From positions 124,001 to 188,000 of the forward strand of contig CALVDZ010000002.1 in NCBI GenBank assembly GCA_944326445.1: DNA of 64,000 nt, in the 5' to 3' direction. The first letter of the stretch is position 1. Each line of letters opens with the position of its first letter. Source of the stretch: an uncultured Helicobacter sp. Its GTDB lineage: Bacteria > Campylobacterota > Campylobacteria > Campylobacterales > Helicobacteraceae. Below the pieces are notes generated by a model. The model made no database searches. It was not told the origin of the DNA and saw nothing but the letters and a program-made list of their open reading frames with translations. Below, piece after piece: positions 25,588 through 36,101 of the stretch. Both the position numbers and the translations under genes were made by a program.

Positions 25588-28500
25588 TTAGCTCTCTTTT
25601 GCGTCCTGCACACTATACTTGAACTTCTTGTGATGATAGAGCCCTGTCCCTACCGGAATCATTCTACCAAGCACCACATTTTCCTTTAAGTCATCAAGTG
25701 TATCTGTTTTAGCCGCTATACTAGCCTCTGTTAAGACTTTGGTAGTCTCTTGGAATGATGCTGCTGAAATCACAGAATCGCTTCCTATAGCCGCCCTTGT
25801 GATACCAAGCAACACCGGTTCCGCAATAGCTGGCTCCCCACCGAGCTTGAGAATCCGCTCATTTTCCTCTTTAAAATGACGCTTGCTAATCAAATCGCCA
25901 TCAATAAACTTCGTATCGCCGCTATCGATAATCTTAACTTGTCGCAGCATCTGTGAGACAATAATCTCAATATGCTTATCAGCGATATTCACGCCCTGAC
26001 GGCGATAGACTTGCTGCACCTCACTCACGATGTATTTATGTAGCGCCTTCTCCCCAGAGATTCTCAAAATATCGTGGCTTGAAACCACTCCATCTGTCAT
26101 CGCCTCGCCTGCATGGACAAATTCACCAGCGCGCACCAAGATTCTCTTATTTTTATCCACAGAATACTCTGCCACACGCCCATCATCCGCGGTAACCACA
26201 ATCCTCTCTTTGCCTCTTAAAGCCTTACCAAAGCTCACAACCCCATCGATTTCTGAGAGAACTGCGATGTCTTTTGGCTTGCGTGCTTCAAAGAGCTCTG
26301 AAACGCGTGGCAAACCTCCGGTAATATCCTTAGATTTTACCAATGCCTTAGGTGTCTTTGCCAAAATATCGGCTTCCTGCACAACCGCACCATCTTGAAT
26401 CGCAATAGTTGTATTGGATTCTAAAGGATAGATATGCTCCTTACCAGCCTTATCAATCACCACGATAGCAGGCTTTTTGTCCGCCGGAATATACTCACTG
26501 ACAATAAAGCTCTTAGCACCAGTGAGCTCATCTTCTTGCTCATTAACCGTGATACCAGCGATGATGTCTCGATACTCGACTTTTCCGCCCACTTCTGCGA
26601 TTGTTGGGTTATTATAAGGATCCCAACTAGCCACGACGATATTTTCTTTATTAAGCGGTTGGGCAATGATACTCTCAGAATCCACCACGCTATTATCATC
26701 GATTAGAATCTTGGAGTTGCGCGCGATATAGTGGCGCGTAGATTCTCTGTCGTTCTCATCGGCGATGACTGCAAACACGCCTTTTTCATCAATCACCATA
26801 CCCTTTTTGATGTCGCGTTTGCGCTCTAGGGTATCGGAGTTTAAGAAATAATACTTGACGATGCCTTTTTCTTTTGCCTCAATCTTGCAGGCGATTGGAT
26901 CGTTATCGGCAACTTTTAGCTCGCTACCATATGGGATTCTGTGTGGCACATTCCAGCCATCTTTGATGATATCCACGATACTGCCGCCTGCACTGACTTT
27001 GTAGCCGCTATCGTGAGGCACCAAAAGCTTGCCATCGACTTTGCCAGTGATTCCTGCAAGCTCATTTTTCTTAGCGATATCATCTTTGCGCAAATTATAA
27101 TGCACCTTATCCTTATCGCCCACAACCGTGATCACCACTTCATCATGTACATTTTCGATATGCACCACACCATCAAATGGCGCCTTGATTTTGGGCTCCA
27201 CGAGTAAGACGGCGGCATTGCGTCTATTGGCTACGATATGCTGACCTTCTTTGTTTTTGAATGTCTTAATATTGTAGTAGCGGATAAAGCCTTCTTTGTT
27301 CGCCTCGATTCTGTTTTCCTCTTGGCTTGTGCTTGCTGTCCCACCGATGTGGAAAGTCCTCAGCGTGAGCTGCGTGCCGGGCTCGCCGATACTCTGAGCT
27401 GCCAGCACACCAACCGCATCGCCGGGTTTTGCCATCTTAGATTCACCGAGATTTAGTCCATAACATTTAGCGCACACACCCTTTGGTGCCTTGCAGGTTA
27501 CAGGAGTGCGGATTGTTACATTTTTCACACCCGCCTCATCGATGCGCATCGCCATCTCTTCATCGATGAGCACACCCTCACTAAAGAGAATCTCATTAGT
27601 AATCGGATCGATAATATCCCTCGCTAGCACTCTGCCCTGCACACTTTCACGCAAAGATTCCACAAGAGAGCCACCAACGGTAATATCCGAGATCTCTACA
27701 CCCTCGTGTGTGCCGCAATCCTCGATAGTTACCTTCACATTTTGACTCACATCAATGAGTTTTCTTGTCAAATACCCAGCATTAGCAGTTTTAAGCGCCG
27801 TATCGGCGAGCCCTTTTCGCGCACCGTGTGTGGAGTTAAAATACTCTAGCACATTCAAGCCCTCTTTAAAGTTTGAGGTGATAGGCGACTCGATAATCGT
27901 GCCATCGGGCTTAGTCATCAAACCACGCATAGCAGAAAGCTGCCTGATCTGCGCCGCACTACCACGCGCTCCAGAATCTGCCATCATATGGATTGAGTTA
28001 AATCCCTGCTTATCCTCTCGAATCTTCTTAGCCAATGTCTTACCCATCTCTTCACTTGTGCGCGTCCAAATGTCGATGATTTTGTTATAGCGCTCTTGTG
28101 CTGTCGAAGATCCAGATTCAAAAGCTCCCTGCACCACCTTAATCTCATTGCGAGCTGCCTCGATCATAGTCTGCTTATCATCGGGTGTGATGATATCAGG
28201 AGCGGCAATAGAAATACCAGCCTTGGTAGCGTATTTGAATCCAAGATTTTTTAAATTATCAAGGAATGTCGCCGTAACTCCCAAACCGCCGCACTTATGC
28301 ACATAATCCACAAGCGCGCCAATATCTTGCTTTTTCAGCACCTTATTCCAAAGATTGAGCGGCACAAAATCCGGCAGGATTGAGCTAATAATCATTCTTC
28401 CTGCAGTCGTCTCTATGATCCTGCGTTCAAAAGAAACACGAATCTTGGCGTTAATGTCTAACTCTCCTAAATCAATGGCTATCATAGCATCTTGCGCGCT

Positions 28501-31500
28501 TGCAAAGATTTTATGCTCGCCCTTAGCACCCTTTTTCTCCAAAGAGAGATAATAAAGCCCTAGCACCATATCTTGGCTAGGGACAGCCACCGCCTTACCA
28601 CTAGCGGGGAGCAGGATATTCATAGAGCTAAGCATAAGCACCTTGCATTCTGCGATAGCCTCCTGCGAAAGCGGCACATGCACAGCCATCTGATCGCCAT
28701 CAAAGTCAGCATTAAACGCCGAGCACACCAATGGGTGGAGCTGAATCGCCTTACCATTGATGAGTTTTGGGTGAAACGCTTGGATAGACTGCTTGTGTAA
28801 GGTTGGCGCGCGGTTTAATAGCACCGGATAATCCTCGACAATCTCCTGTAGGCACTCCCACACCTCATTATTTTTTTGCGCAATCATCTTAGTTGCTTGC
28901 TTGAGGTTGGTGGCATAGCCCTTTTCCTCAAGTTTGGCAAACAAATGCGGCTTAAAGAGCTCAAGAGCCATATTTTTTGGCAATCCACACTGATCCATAC
29001 GCAGATTTGGTCCCACTACAATGACGCTTCGTCCAGAAAAATCCACGCGCTTACCAAGTAGATTCTGTCGGAATCTCCCCTGCTTGCCTTTAATAATCTC
29101 TGAAAGCGATTTAAGCGGGCGCTTATTGGCACCTTTAACCGCATTTGCGTTTCTACCATTATCAAAGAGCGCATCGACTGCCTCTTGGAGCATACGCTTT
29201 TCGTTGCGGATAATAATCTCTGGTGAATCTAGTTCGATAAGGCGTTTAAGGCGTTGGTTTCGATTGATAACGCGACGATAGAGATCATTGACATCACTCA
29301 CCGCAAACTTCCCGCCATCAAGTGCCACAAGCGGACGCAAATCCGGTGGCAATACCGGTAGCACTGTGAGTACCATCCATTCTGGACGATTGCCAGAATT
29401 AATAAAGCTCTCCACAACCTTAAGACGCTTAACAATCGTCTTTTTCTTAGCTTCAGAGTTCGTGGATTTCGCCTCTTCACGCAATCTTTGGAGCAACTCC
29501 ACCAAATCAAGTTGCTCTAGCAATTCTCTCACAGCCTCCGCACCCATTTGCGCGACAAAGCCCTTATCCCCAAAACGCTGATAAATATTTTGATACTGCT
29601 CCTCGTTTAGCACATCATATTTCATAATAGGCTTTGTGCCCTCATTGTCATACGATGCTTCGCCCGGATCTTTGACGATATAAGCCTCATAATACAACAC
29701 GCGCTCAAGATCCTTCATTTTCACGCCAAGGAGTGTGCCTATGCGGCTTGGCAAAGAGCTCACATACCAAATATGTGCCACAGGAGCGACAAGCTCAATG
29801 TGCCCCATTCTGTAACGCCTCACCTTAGATTCTGTCACCTCCACGCCGCATTTTTCACACACCATACCTTTGTAGCGCATCTTTTTGTATTTCCCACAAA
29901 GGCATTCATAATTTCTCACAGGACCAAAGATTTTTGCACAAAACAACCCATCGCGCTCGGGTTTAAGCGTGCGATAATTGATTGTTTCTGGTTTTTTTAC
30001 CTCACCACGACTCCACGATCGGATACTCTCTGGGCTCGCAAGCACGAGCTGAAACGCATTAAAATCCTTAGGGCGATTATCCTCTTTGATAACTAGTGGC
30101 TTAGAAGCACCGCTCTCATCGACCTCATCTCCATACACCTTGACATCAAGCACGAGTGACTGAAGTTCCTTTGCAAGCACATAGAATGTCTCTGGAATCT
30201 TAGATTCTCCCACGTGCTCGCCCCTTGTGATAGCTTTATACGCCTCTTTTCTGCCTTCTGTATCATCAGATTTAATAGTAAGCATTTCCTTGAGTGTGTG
30301 AGCCGCACCATAAGCCTCAAGCGCCCACACCTCCATTTCTCCGAATCTCTGCCCGCCAAAAAGTGCCTTACCACCCACTGGCTGCTGCGTTACGAGACTG
30401 TATGGACCTGTGCTTCGTGCATGCACTTTTTCATCGACAAGATGATGAAGTTTGAGCATATACATATACCCCACATTCACGCGCTCGATCATTTTCTCGC
30501 CCGTCCTGCCGTCATAAAGCTCTGTTTTGCCATCCATATCGATTTTTGCAAGCTCAAAAAGCTTATTAAAACGCTCCTGCTCAATCCCCTCAAACACCGG
30601 GATAGCAAACTTCACACCCTTGCTCCAATCTTTGGCATAAAGGATGAGATCCTCATCAGAGAGATTTTTCAAAAACTCCGTGGCTGCTGGATTATCGGTA
30701 TTTACAACCTTAGAGATTTCAAGCATTTTGTTGCGCAAATTTTTAATCCACGACTGGCTTTGCTGTGCAAAAATATCCTCAATCTGCTTGCCTAGATTCT
30801 TGCCCACTAGCCCCAAATGCACTTCAAGAATCTGTCCGATATTCATACGGCTTGGCACACCCAAGGGATTGAGGATGATATCCACAGGCTCGCCGTCTTT
30901 GGTATAAGGCATATCCACTAAGGGCACGATATTAGAGACGATACCTTTATTCCCGTGGCGTCCCGCCATTTTATCCCCTACTTTGAGTTTGCGTTTTGTC
31001 GCTATATAGATTTTCACGAGCTTGACAACGCCACTTGGCAAAATATCATCTTTTTCTAGGATTGAGAGCTTCTCCTCGTGCTCCTCTCCCAAAGCCTTTT
31101 TTTGCTCTAAGAAGTTTGCTTTGATTTGCTCATATTTTGTCTGCATTTCTTTAGAATAGCTCTTAATAAGCGTATTGAGCGCAAAGCGATTGATATTTGC
31201 TATATCCTCTTTGGGGATACTCTGTCCTTTTTTAAACTTTTTGCCACCGATACTCGCATCACTCACGAGCTTTTGTTTAGAAAGCATAGCGGAGATTCTG
31301 ACCATCTCTTCTTGATTGAGCATCGTTAGTCTATCGTGGTGTTCGATATCTAGCACAGATTTTTCCTGCTCATACGCACTAATGGCTCTTGAATCTTTCT
31401 CATAGCCTTTTTTAGTGAAAATTTTCACATCGACTACGACGCCTTCTAAAGACGGAGGACAATACAATGATTTATTGATCACATGCCCAGCCTTTTCCCC

Positions 31501-34257
31501 AAAAATCGCACGCAGCAATCGCTCCTCTGGAGTAGGCTTCACTTCGCCTTTTGGTGAAACCTTGCCCACCAAAATCATACCTTGAGAGACATAAGTCCCA
31601 ATACGCACAATCCCGCTCTCATCGAGATGGGCTATTTCGCTCTCTTTAACACCCGGAATATCTGATGTGATCTCCTCTGTCCCATGCTTTAGCTCACGCG
31701 CTTCAATCTCTTTTTCATAAATATGCACGGAAGTGAATGTGTCTTCCTTAATGAGACGCTCACTCACCACAATCGCATCTTCAAAGTTATAGCCATTCCA
31801 CGGCATAAACGCCACTCGGATATTCTTACCGAGTGCCAACTCGCCACTATCCATACTTGGACCATCAGCGATAACCTGTCCTGCCTCGACACTATCGCCT
31901 TTTCTCACGATTGGGCGTTGGGAGAATGAAGTGTTTTGGTTAGTCCGTAAATTTTTGCAGAGTGAATAGTAGTCGATATATGCACCACTCTCATCTTCTC
32001 CCAAAATATAAATACTTTTAGAATCTACCTTTTCGACAATCCCGCCTCGCTTTGCTTTGATCGCCTCCCACGCATCACGCGCGATTACCTTCTCTATACC
32101 CGTTCCCACGACAGGTGCATCAGGTGTGAGCAATGGCACTGCTTGACGCTGCATATTTGAGCCCATAAGCGCGCGGTTTGCGTCATCGTGCTCTAGGAAT
32201 GGGATAAGCGATGCAGCCACACCCACAAGCATTCTTGGGCTTAAATCTATCAAATCCACCTTGGATTTTTCCGTGAGGATAATCTCGCCATCTTTTCTTG
32301 CCTCTATCAAGTCTTCGATAATGCTGCCATTTTTATCAACCTTCGTAGAAGCCGGCGCGATGATGAGACCCTCCTCTTGCGCGGCGGTAATGTATGTGAT
32401 CTCGTTACTCACCTTGCCATTTTTGACTTTCTTATAAGGTGCCTCAATGAATCCCAAGCTATTGACATGCGTAAAGGTTGAAAGCGTATTGATTAAACCA
32501 ATATTCTGCCCCTCTGGTGTTTCGATAGGACAGATTCTGCCATAGTGTGTGGGATGCACATCACGCGCTTCAAATCCCACGCGCTCTTTGACAAGCCCAC
32601 CTTCCCCAAGCGCAGACAATCTACGCTTATGTGTGATCTCAGCAAGCGGATTTGTCTGATCCATAAATTGCGAGAGCTGCCCACCTGTAAAAAACTCCAT
32701 AATCGTGCTTGTGATCATCTTAGAATTGATCAAATCATGAGGCATAAGATTCTCAAACGAACCATTGAGTGAGCTAAGTTTATCGCGGATAGCCTTTTGC
32801 ATTTTGACAAGCCCAGTGTGCAGCTCGTTTGCCAAAAGCTCACCGATAGATCGAATCCTTCTGTTGCCTAAGTGATCTCTGTCATCAATGTGCCCCTCGC
32901 CATTGCGCACATCCATAAGATACTTAATCGTCGCAATAATATCGTTGTACGTTAGCACCGTAACATAATCAGGAACATCCAATCCAAGCTTATGATTCAT
33001 TTTCATACGCCCAACGCGTGTGAGATCGTAACGCTCCGGATCAAAAAATAGCTGATTGACAAACGCTTTTGCCACATCTTTGGTTACAGGCTCACCGGGA
33101 CGCATAACCTTGTAGATTCTGATTGCTGAGAGATCATTTTCATCCTCAATGTTTTCTGTGTGTTTGAGGTTTCGTAGCGACTCCGCGTCACTAGCAAAGG
33201 AATTCATCAAGGAATTATCCAAGCCCTTAGCAGTATCATTGGCAACTTTGAATTCTTTAATCCCATTTTCTAGAATCTTTTGAATCTTACTCTCATCAAG
33301 TTGTGTCAAAATATCAAAAAGCAATTCCCCATTTTTATCATACACTGCCTCTGATAGGTATCGATCCACAAGCCTTTGCAGTGGATATTCCATCCACTTA
33401 ATGTCTTTTTCAAGTTCCTTTAATTCCTTAAGTTTTTTGCTCCCTATTCTTTTGCCCGATGCAAGCAAGAGATTGCCCTTAGAATCTTTGATATCAAACT
33501 CCGCGCGCGCACCGACATTTTCTACACTAAAGGGCACAAAGCATTTATTTTTTTCAAAACGCACGCTTAGCGAGGGGTAAAAAATATTCAAAATATCCTG
33601 TTTAGTGTATCCAAGTGCGCGTAAAATGATGGTTACAGGGATTTTTCTGCGTTTGTTGATACGAGCATACAAAATGTCTTTTGCATCATATTCAAAGTAG
33701 AGCCAAGCCCCTCTATCTGGGATAATCTGTCCCGTATAAATGAGTTTATTTGAGGAGGTATTAGACTCCTCTTCTTTAAAAATTACACCCGGACTTCTGT
33801 GTAGCTGATTCACCACAACGCGCTCAACACCATTGATGATAAAACTCGTGCGATCCGTCATTAATGGAATCTCTCGGATAAAAATACTTTGCTCTTTTAC
33901 ATCTTTTACCGCAAGTTTTTCTCCACTTTTTTCGTCTTTTTCCCAAAAAATAAGGCGGATTTTAATTTTTAGCGGAATGGAGTATGTGATCCCTCGCTCC
34001 ATAGCTTCTCTTGTGGTATATCTAGGCTTACCAAACTCACAACCAGCATATTCCAGCGTGATACGATTCTGGGCATCTTGAATGGGAAAAATGGATTTAA
34101 AAACTTTCTCTATACCACTTTCTTTTGTAGAATCTGCGAATAAAAAATCATTATAACTATCTCGCTGCAAAGATAAAAGATCGGGGACATCTAGCAATTG
34201 AGGATTTTTAGTAAAGTCTATACGGAATCTTTTGTTTTGTTTTATTTGCTCTGACAT
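25588..34257 (-). CDS. rpoBC: Fused RNA polymerase beta-beta' subunit
   Basis: A 2889-residue single polypeptide joins RpoB (about the first 1380 residues) to RpoC. Beta landmarks include the rifampicin region FMDQTNPLAEITHKRRLSALG and EDAIVVSERL; beta' begins around PKDFNAFQLVLASPESIRSW, with zinc finger CLCGKYKKMRYKGMVCEKCG, the catalytic NADFDGDQMAVH and the second Cys cluster CKAPKGVCAKCYG. The Helicobacter/Wolinella lineage is known for this fusion. The ATG at 34257 with GAAGG eight bases upstream is preferred to the GTG at 34272. Residues at the main rifampicin positions are wild type. Confidence 0.98.
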   Translation of the reverse strand: MSEQIKQNKRFRIDFTKNPQLLDVPDLLSLQRDSYNDFLFADSTKESGIEKVFKSIFPIQDAQNRITLEYAGCEFGKPRYTTREAMERGITYSIPLKIKIRLIFWEKDEKSGEKLAVKDVKEQSIFIREIPLMTDRTSFIINGVERVVVNQLHRSPGVIFKEEESNTSSNKLIYTGQIIPDRGAWLYFEYDAKDILYARINKRRKIPVTIILRALGYTKQDILNIFYPSLSVRFEKNKCFVPFSVENVGARAEFDIKDSKGNLLLASGKRIGSKKLKELKELEKDIKWMEYPLQRLVDRYLSEAVYDKNGELLFDILTQLDESKIQKILENGIKEFKVANDTAKGLDNSLMNSFASDAESLRNLKHTENIEDENDLSAIRIYKVMRPGEPVTKDVAKAFVNQLFFDPERYDLTRVGRMKMNHKLGLDVPDYVTVLTYNDIIATIKYLMDVRNGEGHIDDRDHLGNRRIRSIGELLANELHTGLVKMQKAIRDKLSSLNGSFENLMPHDLINSKMITSTIMEFFTGGQLSQFMDQTNPLAEITHKRRLSALGEGGLVKERVGFEARDVHPTHYGRICPIETPEGQNIGLINTLSTFTHVNSLGFIEAPYKKVKNGKVSNEITYITAAQEEGLIIAPASTKVDKNGSIIEDLIEARKDGEIILTEKSKVDLIDLSPRMLVGVAASLIPFLEHDDANRALMGSNMQRQAVPLLTPDAPVVGTGIEKVIARDAWEAIKAKRGGIVEKVDSKSIYILGEDESGAYIDYYSLCKNLRTNQNTSFSQRPIVRKGDSVEAGQVIADGPSMDSGELALGKNIRVAFMPWNGYNFEDAIVVSERLIKEDTFTSVHIYEKEIEARELKHGTEEITSDIPGVKESEIAHLDESGIVRIGTYVSQGMILVGKVSPKGEVKPTPEERLLRAIFGEKAGHVINKSLYCPPSLEGVVVDVKIFTKKGYEKDSRAISAYEQEKSVLDIEHHDRLTMLNQEEMVRISAMLSKQKLVSDASIGGKKFKKGQSIPKEDIANINRFALNTLIKSYSKEMQTKYEQIKANFLEQKKALGEEHEEKLSILEKDDILPSGVVKLVKIYIATKRKLKVGDKMAGRHGNKGIVSNIVPLVDMPYTKDGEPVDIILNPLGVPSRMNIGQILEVHLGLVGKNLGKQIEDIFAQQSQSWIKNLRNKMLEISKVVNTDNPAATEFLKNLSDEDLILYAKDWSKGVKFAIPVFEGIEQERFNKLFELAKIDMDGKTELYDGRTGEKMIERVNVGYMYMLKLHHLVDEKVHARSTGPYSLVTQQPVGGKALFGGQRFGEMEVWALEAYGAAHTLKEMLTIKSDDTEGRKEAYKAITRGEHVGESKIPETFYVLAKELQSLVLDVKVYGDEVDESGASKPLVIKEDNRPKDFNAFQLVLASPESIRSWSRGEVKKPETINYRTLKPERDGLFCAKIFGPVRNYECLCGKYKKMRYKGMVCEKCGVEVTESKVRRYRMGHIELVAPVAHIWYVSSLPSRIGTLLGVKMKDLERVLYYEAYIVKDPGEASYDNEGTKPIMKYDVLNEEQYQNIYQRFGDKGFVAQMGAEAVRELLEQLDLVELLQRLREEAKSTNSEAKKKTIVKRLKVVESFINSGNRPEWMVLTVLPVLPPDLRPLVALDGGKFAVSDVNDLYRRVINRNQRLKRLIELDSPEIIIRNEKRMLQEAVDALFDNGRNANAVKGANKRPLKSLSEIIKGKQGRFRQNLLGKRVDFSGRSVIVVGPNLRMDQCGLPKNMALELFKPHLFAKLEEKGYATNLKQATKMIAQKNNEVWECLQEIVEDYPVLLNRAPTLHKQSIQAFHPKLINGKAIQLHPLVCSAFNADFDGDQMAVHVPLSQEAIAECKVLMLSSMNILLPASGKAVAVPSQDMVLGLYYLSLEKKGAKGEHKIFASAQDAMIAIDLGELDINAKIRVSFERRIIETTAGRMIISSILPDFVPLNLWNKVLKKQDIGALVDYVHKCGGLGVTATFLDNLKNLGFKYATKAGISIAAPDIITPDDKQTMIEAARNEIKVVQGAFESGSSTAQERYNKIIDIWTRTSEEMGKTLAKKIREDKQGFNSIHMMADSGARGSAAQIRQLSAMRGLMTKPDGTIIESPITSNFKEGLNVLEYFNSTHGARKGLADTALKTANAGYLTRKLIDVSQNVKVTIEDCGTHEGVEISDITVGGSLVESLRESVQGRVLARDIIDPITNEILFSEGVLIDEEMAMRIDEAGVKNVTIRTPVTCKAPKGVCAKCYGLNLGESKMAKPGDAVGVLAAQSIGEPGTQLTLRTFHIGGTASTSQEENRIEANKEGFIRYYNIKTFKNKEGQHIVANRRNAAVLLVEPKIKAPFDGVVHIENVHDEVVITVVGDKDKVHYNLRKDDIAKKNELAGITGKVDGKLLVPHDSGYKVSAGGSIVDIIKDGWNVPHRIPYGSELKVADNDPIACKIEAKEKGIVKYYFLNSDTLERKRDIKKGMVIDEKGVFAVIADENDRESTRHYIARNSKILIDDNSVVDSESIIAQPLNKENIVVASWDPYNNPTIAEVGGKVEYRDIIAGITVNEQEDELTGAKSFIVSEYIPADKKPAIVVIDKAGKEHIYPLESNTTIAIQDGAVVQEADILAKTPKALVKSKDITGGLPRVSELFEARKPKDIAVLSEIDGVVSFGKALRGKERIVVTADDGRVAEYSVDKNKRILVRAGEFVHAGEAMTDGVVSSHDILRISGEKALHKYIVSEVQQVYRRQGVNIADKHIEIIVSQMLRQVKIIDSGDTKFIDGDLISKRHFKEENERILKLGGEPAIAEPVLLGITRAAIGSDSVISAASFQETTKVLTEASIAAKTDTLDDLKENVVLGRMIPVGTGLYHHKKFKYSVQDAKES

Positions 34258-34290
34258 TTGCTCAACCTTCACGATGTGGATTTAAGAGTA

Positions 34291-34332
34291 GCACTCTGTA
34301 GAAATCTCGTGCAAAAAACCTCTACAGAGTGC
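34291..34332 (-). other. Perfect 12-bp inverted repeat in the rplL-rpoB leader
   Basis: GCACTCTGTAGA (34291-34302) and TCTACAGAGTGC (34321-34332) with 18 bases between. In RNA it forms a long stem just before rpoBC, similar in place to the RNase III processing hairpin of E. coli rplL-rpoB. Confidence 0.6.
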
Positions 34333-34340
34333 AAAAACGC

Positions 34341-34377
34341 AAAAAGCCCAATCCCCGCCATATAAGCGAGATTGGGC
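34341..34377 (-). terminator. Attenuator/terminator between rplL and rpoBC
   Basis: On the minus strand GCCCAATC and GATTGGGC form an eight-base-pair stem around 16 bases, followed by TTTTTGCGTTTTT. It lies 32 bases after the rplL stop and would lower rpoBC expression relative to the ribosomal proteins. Confidence 0.65.
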
Positions 34378-34408
34378 AACTTCCCCTTGGAAACCGAACG
34401 CTGTAGAG

Positions 34409-34786
34409 TTATTTGACTTCTACTTTTGCGCCTGCTTCCTCAAGTTTCTTTTTGAAGTTTTCAGCATCTTCTTTGCTCACACCTTCCTTAAGGGTGCTTG
34501 GAGTATTTTCTGTAGCGTCTTTAGCCTCTTTGAGACCAAGCCCTGTGATCTCTCTCACGGCTTTAATGACATTAATTTTGTTAGCACCTGCATCCACGAG
34601 CACGATGTTAAACTCTGTCTTCTCTTCCGCACCACCTGCACCACCACCTGCAGCTACTGCTCCAGCTACAACGGTGGGAGCGGCACTCACGCCAAACTTC
34701 TCTTCAAAAGCCTTAACAAGCTCTGAAAGCTCCAATACTGAAAGACCGCCAATATATTCCAAAACTTCTTCTTTTGAAATAGCCAT
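34409..34786 (-). CDS. rplL: 50S ribosomal protein L7/L12
   Basis: 125 residues: N-terminal dimerisation helix, an Ala/Gly-rich hinge (GAVAAGGGAGGAEE) and the C-terminal factor-binding domain (NVIKAVREITGLGLKEAKD). It recruits translation GTPases to the ribosome. It is 19 bases after rplJ and before a terminator-like stem-loop. Confidence 0.99.
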   Translation of the reverse strand: MAISKEEVLEYIGGLSVLELSELVKAFEEKFGVSAAPTVVAGAVAAGGGAGGAEEKTEFNIVLVDAGANKINVIKAVREITGLGLKEAKDATENTPSTLKEGVSKEDAENFKKKLEEAGAKVEVK

Positions 34787-34805
34787 TTTCGCTCCTTTTA
34801 ATGTT

Positions 34806-35288
34806 TTATGCTTCTTCTTTTTGTTTTCTTAGATTATCAAGCCCCGTGACAAAGTATCTTGCCGGCGCACTCCAAACTGACAACAACATACCAATAAGCT
34901 CTTCTCTGCTTGGCAACTTTGAAACAGATACGATATGATCTTTTTGGACCACATTGCCATCAAAATAACCAAACTTCAAAGCAAACTTATCTTCGTTTGC
35001 ATCCGCAAACTTGCAAACCACTTTTGCGAGCTTAATCTGATCATCGCCCCAGACAAAAATATTTGTGCCAGTAAGCTCTGATTGGGGATATTGCGCATTT
35101 TGCATAGCAATTTTTGCAAGTGTGTTTTTGATCACACGAACTTTAATGTTCTCTTCCCTTGCTTTTGCACGCAAAGATTCCAGCTGCGCAACACTCAAGC
35201 CCTTGTAATCACAAATGATCATAGAGCTCGCATCCCGAAACTCAGAAGTAAGGTTCTCTATAGTCTGAATCTTGTCTTGCTTAGTCAT
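34806..35288 (-). CDS. rplJ: 50S ribosomal protein L10
   Basis: 160 residues, anchors L7/L12 dimers to the ribosome. Family sequence ICDYKGLSVAQLESLR and VIKNTLAKIA is visible. AAAGGAG precedes the ATG. The 92-base leader after rplA (35289-35380) probably includes the L10 autoregulatory site, though no specific fold was verified. Confidence 0.98.
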   Translation of the reverse strand: MTKQDKIQTIENLTSEFRDASSMIICDYKGLSVAQLESLRAKAREENIKVRVIKNTLAKIAMQNAQYPQSELTGTNIFVWGDDQIKLAKVVCKFADANEDKFALKFGYFDGNVVQKDHIVSVSKLPSREELIGMLLSVWSAPARYFVTGLDNLRKQKEEA

Positions 35289-35380
35289 GCTTCTCTCCTT
35301 TCAGACCAAATCTCACATAGGGTGTATCTTTTAAGCAAATGCCCCGATGATCTTCGATCTAAGATAAAAGAAATAAATCT

Positions 35381-36085
35381 TTATTTTGTATCCATCAATT
35401 CCTGAGAATCTAGCTTTACACCCGGACTCATAGTTAGAGATAATGTGCCACTTCTGATATATTTACCTTTTGCAGAAGCAGGCTTTAGCCTATTGATAAC
35501 GCGCACAAGTTCAAGCATATTTTCTCTAATTTTATCCTCTTGAAAACTCACTTTACCGACAGGAGCGTGAATAATCCCTTTTTTATCTACGCGGAAATTT
35601 ACTTGCCCGCTTTTGGCATTTGTTACAGCCTTGCTCACATCAGCGGTTACAGTCCCCGTCTTGGGATTTGGCATCAAGCCTTTTGGACCTAAGATTCTAC
35701 CAACCTTTCCAACCAATGCCATCATATCCGGCGTTGCTATAACCATGTCAAAATCTGTATTGCCATTCTTGATTTCTTCAGCCAAATCATCAGCGCCTAC
35801 GATATCCGCTCCTGCTGCTTTTGCCTCATCAGCCTTCACGCCCTTTGCAAAAACCGCTACGCGAACTTTTTTTCCCGTGCCGTGAGGCAATACCACCGCA
35901 CCACGAATCATTTGATCAGCATGTCGTGGATCAACACCGAGCTTTAGGGCAATCTCAACGGTTTCATCAAACTTCGTGGATGCCAAAGACTTGACAAGGC
36001 TTACTCCACTAGCAACATCATAAATTTTATTGGTATCAACCTTTGCTTGCAAAGCCTGTAATCTTTTTGTTATCTTTTTTCCCAT
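35381..36085 (-). CDS. rplA: 50S ribosomal protein L1
   Basis: 234 residues, L1-stalk protein. Seen from FDETVEIALKLGVDPRHADQMIRGAVVLPHGTG-type sequence and the signature GRILGPKGLMPNPKTGTV. It is 16 bases after rplK. Confidence 0.99.
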   Translation of the reverse strand: MGKKITKRLQALQAKVDTNKIYDVASGVSLVKSLASTKFDETVEIALKLGVDPRHADQMIRGAVVLPHGTGKKVRVAVFAKGVKADEAKAAGADIVGADDLAEEIKNGNTDFDMVIATPDMMALVGKVGRILGPKGLMPNPKTGTVTADVSKAVTNAKSGQVNFRVDKKGIIHAPVGKVSFQEDKIRENMLELVRVINRLKPASAKGKYIRSGTLSLTMSPGVKLDSQELMDTK

Positions 36086-36101
36086 CTCAAAACTCCATAC
36101 A

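Noticed and set aside
25588..34257. rpoB-rpoC fusion as an assembly error
   Set aside because: The frame is clean across the junction and the fusion is established for Helicobacter.
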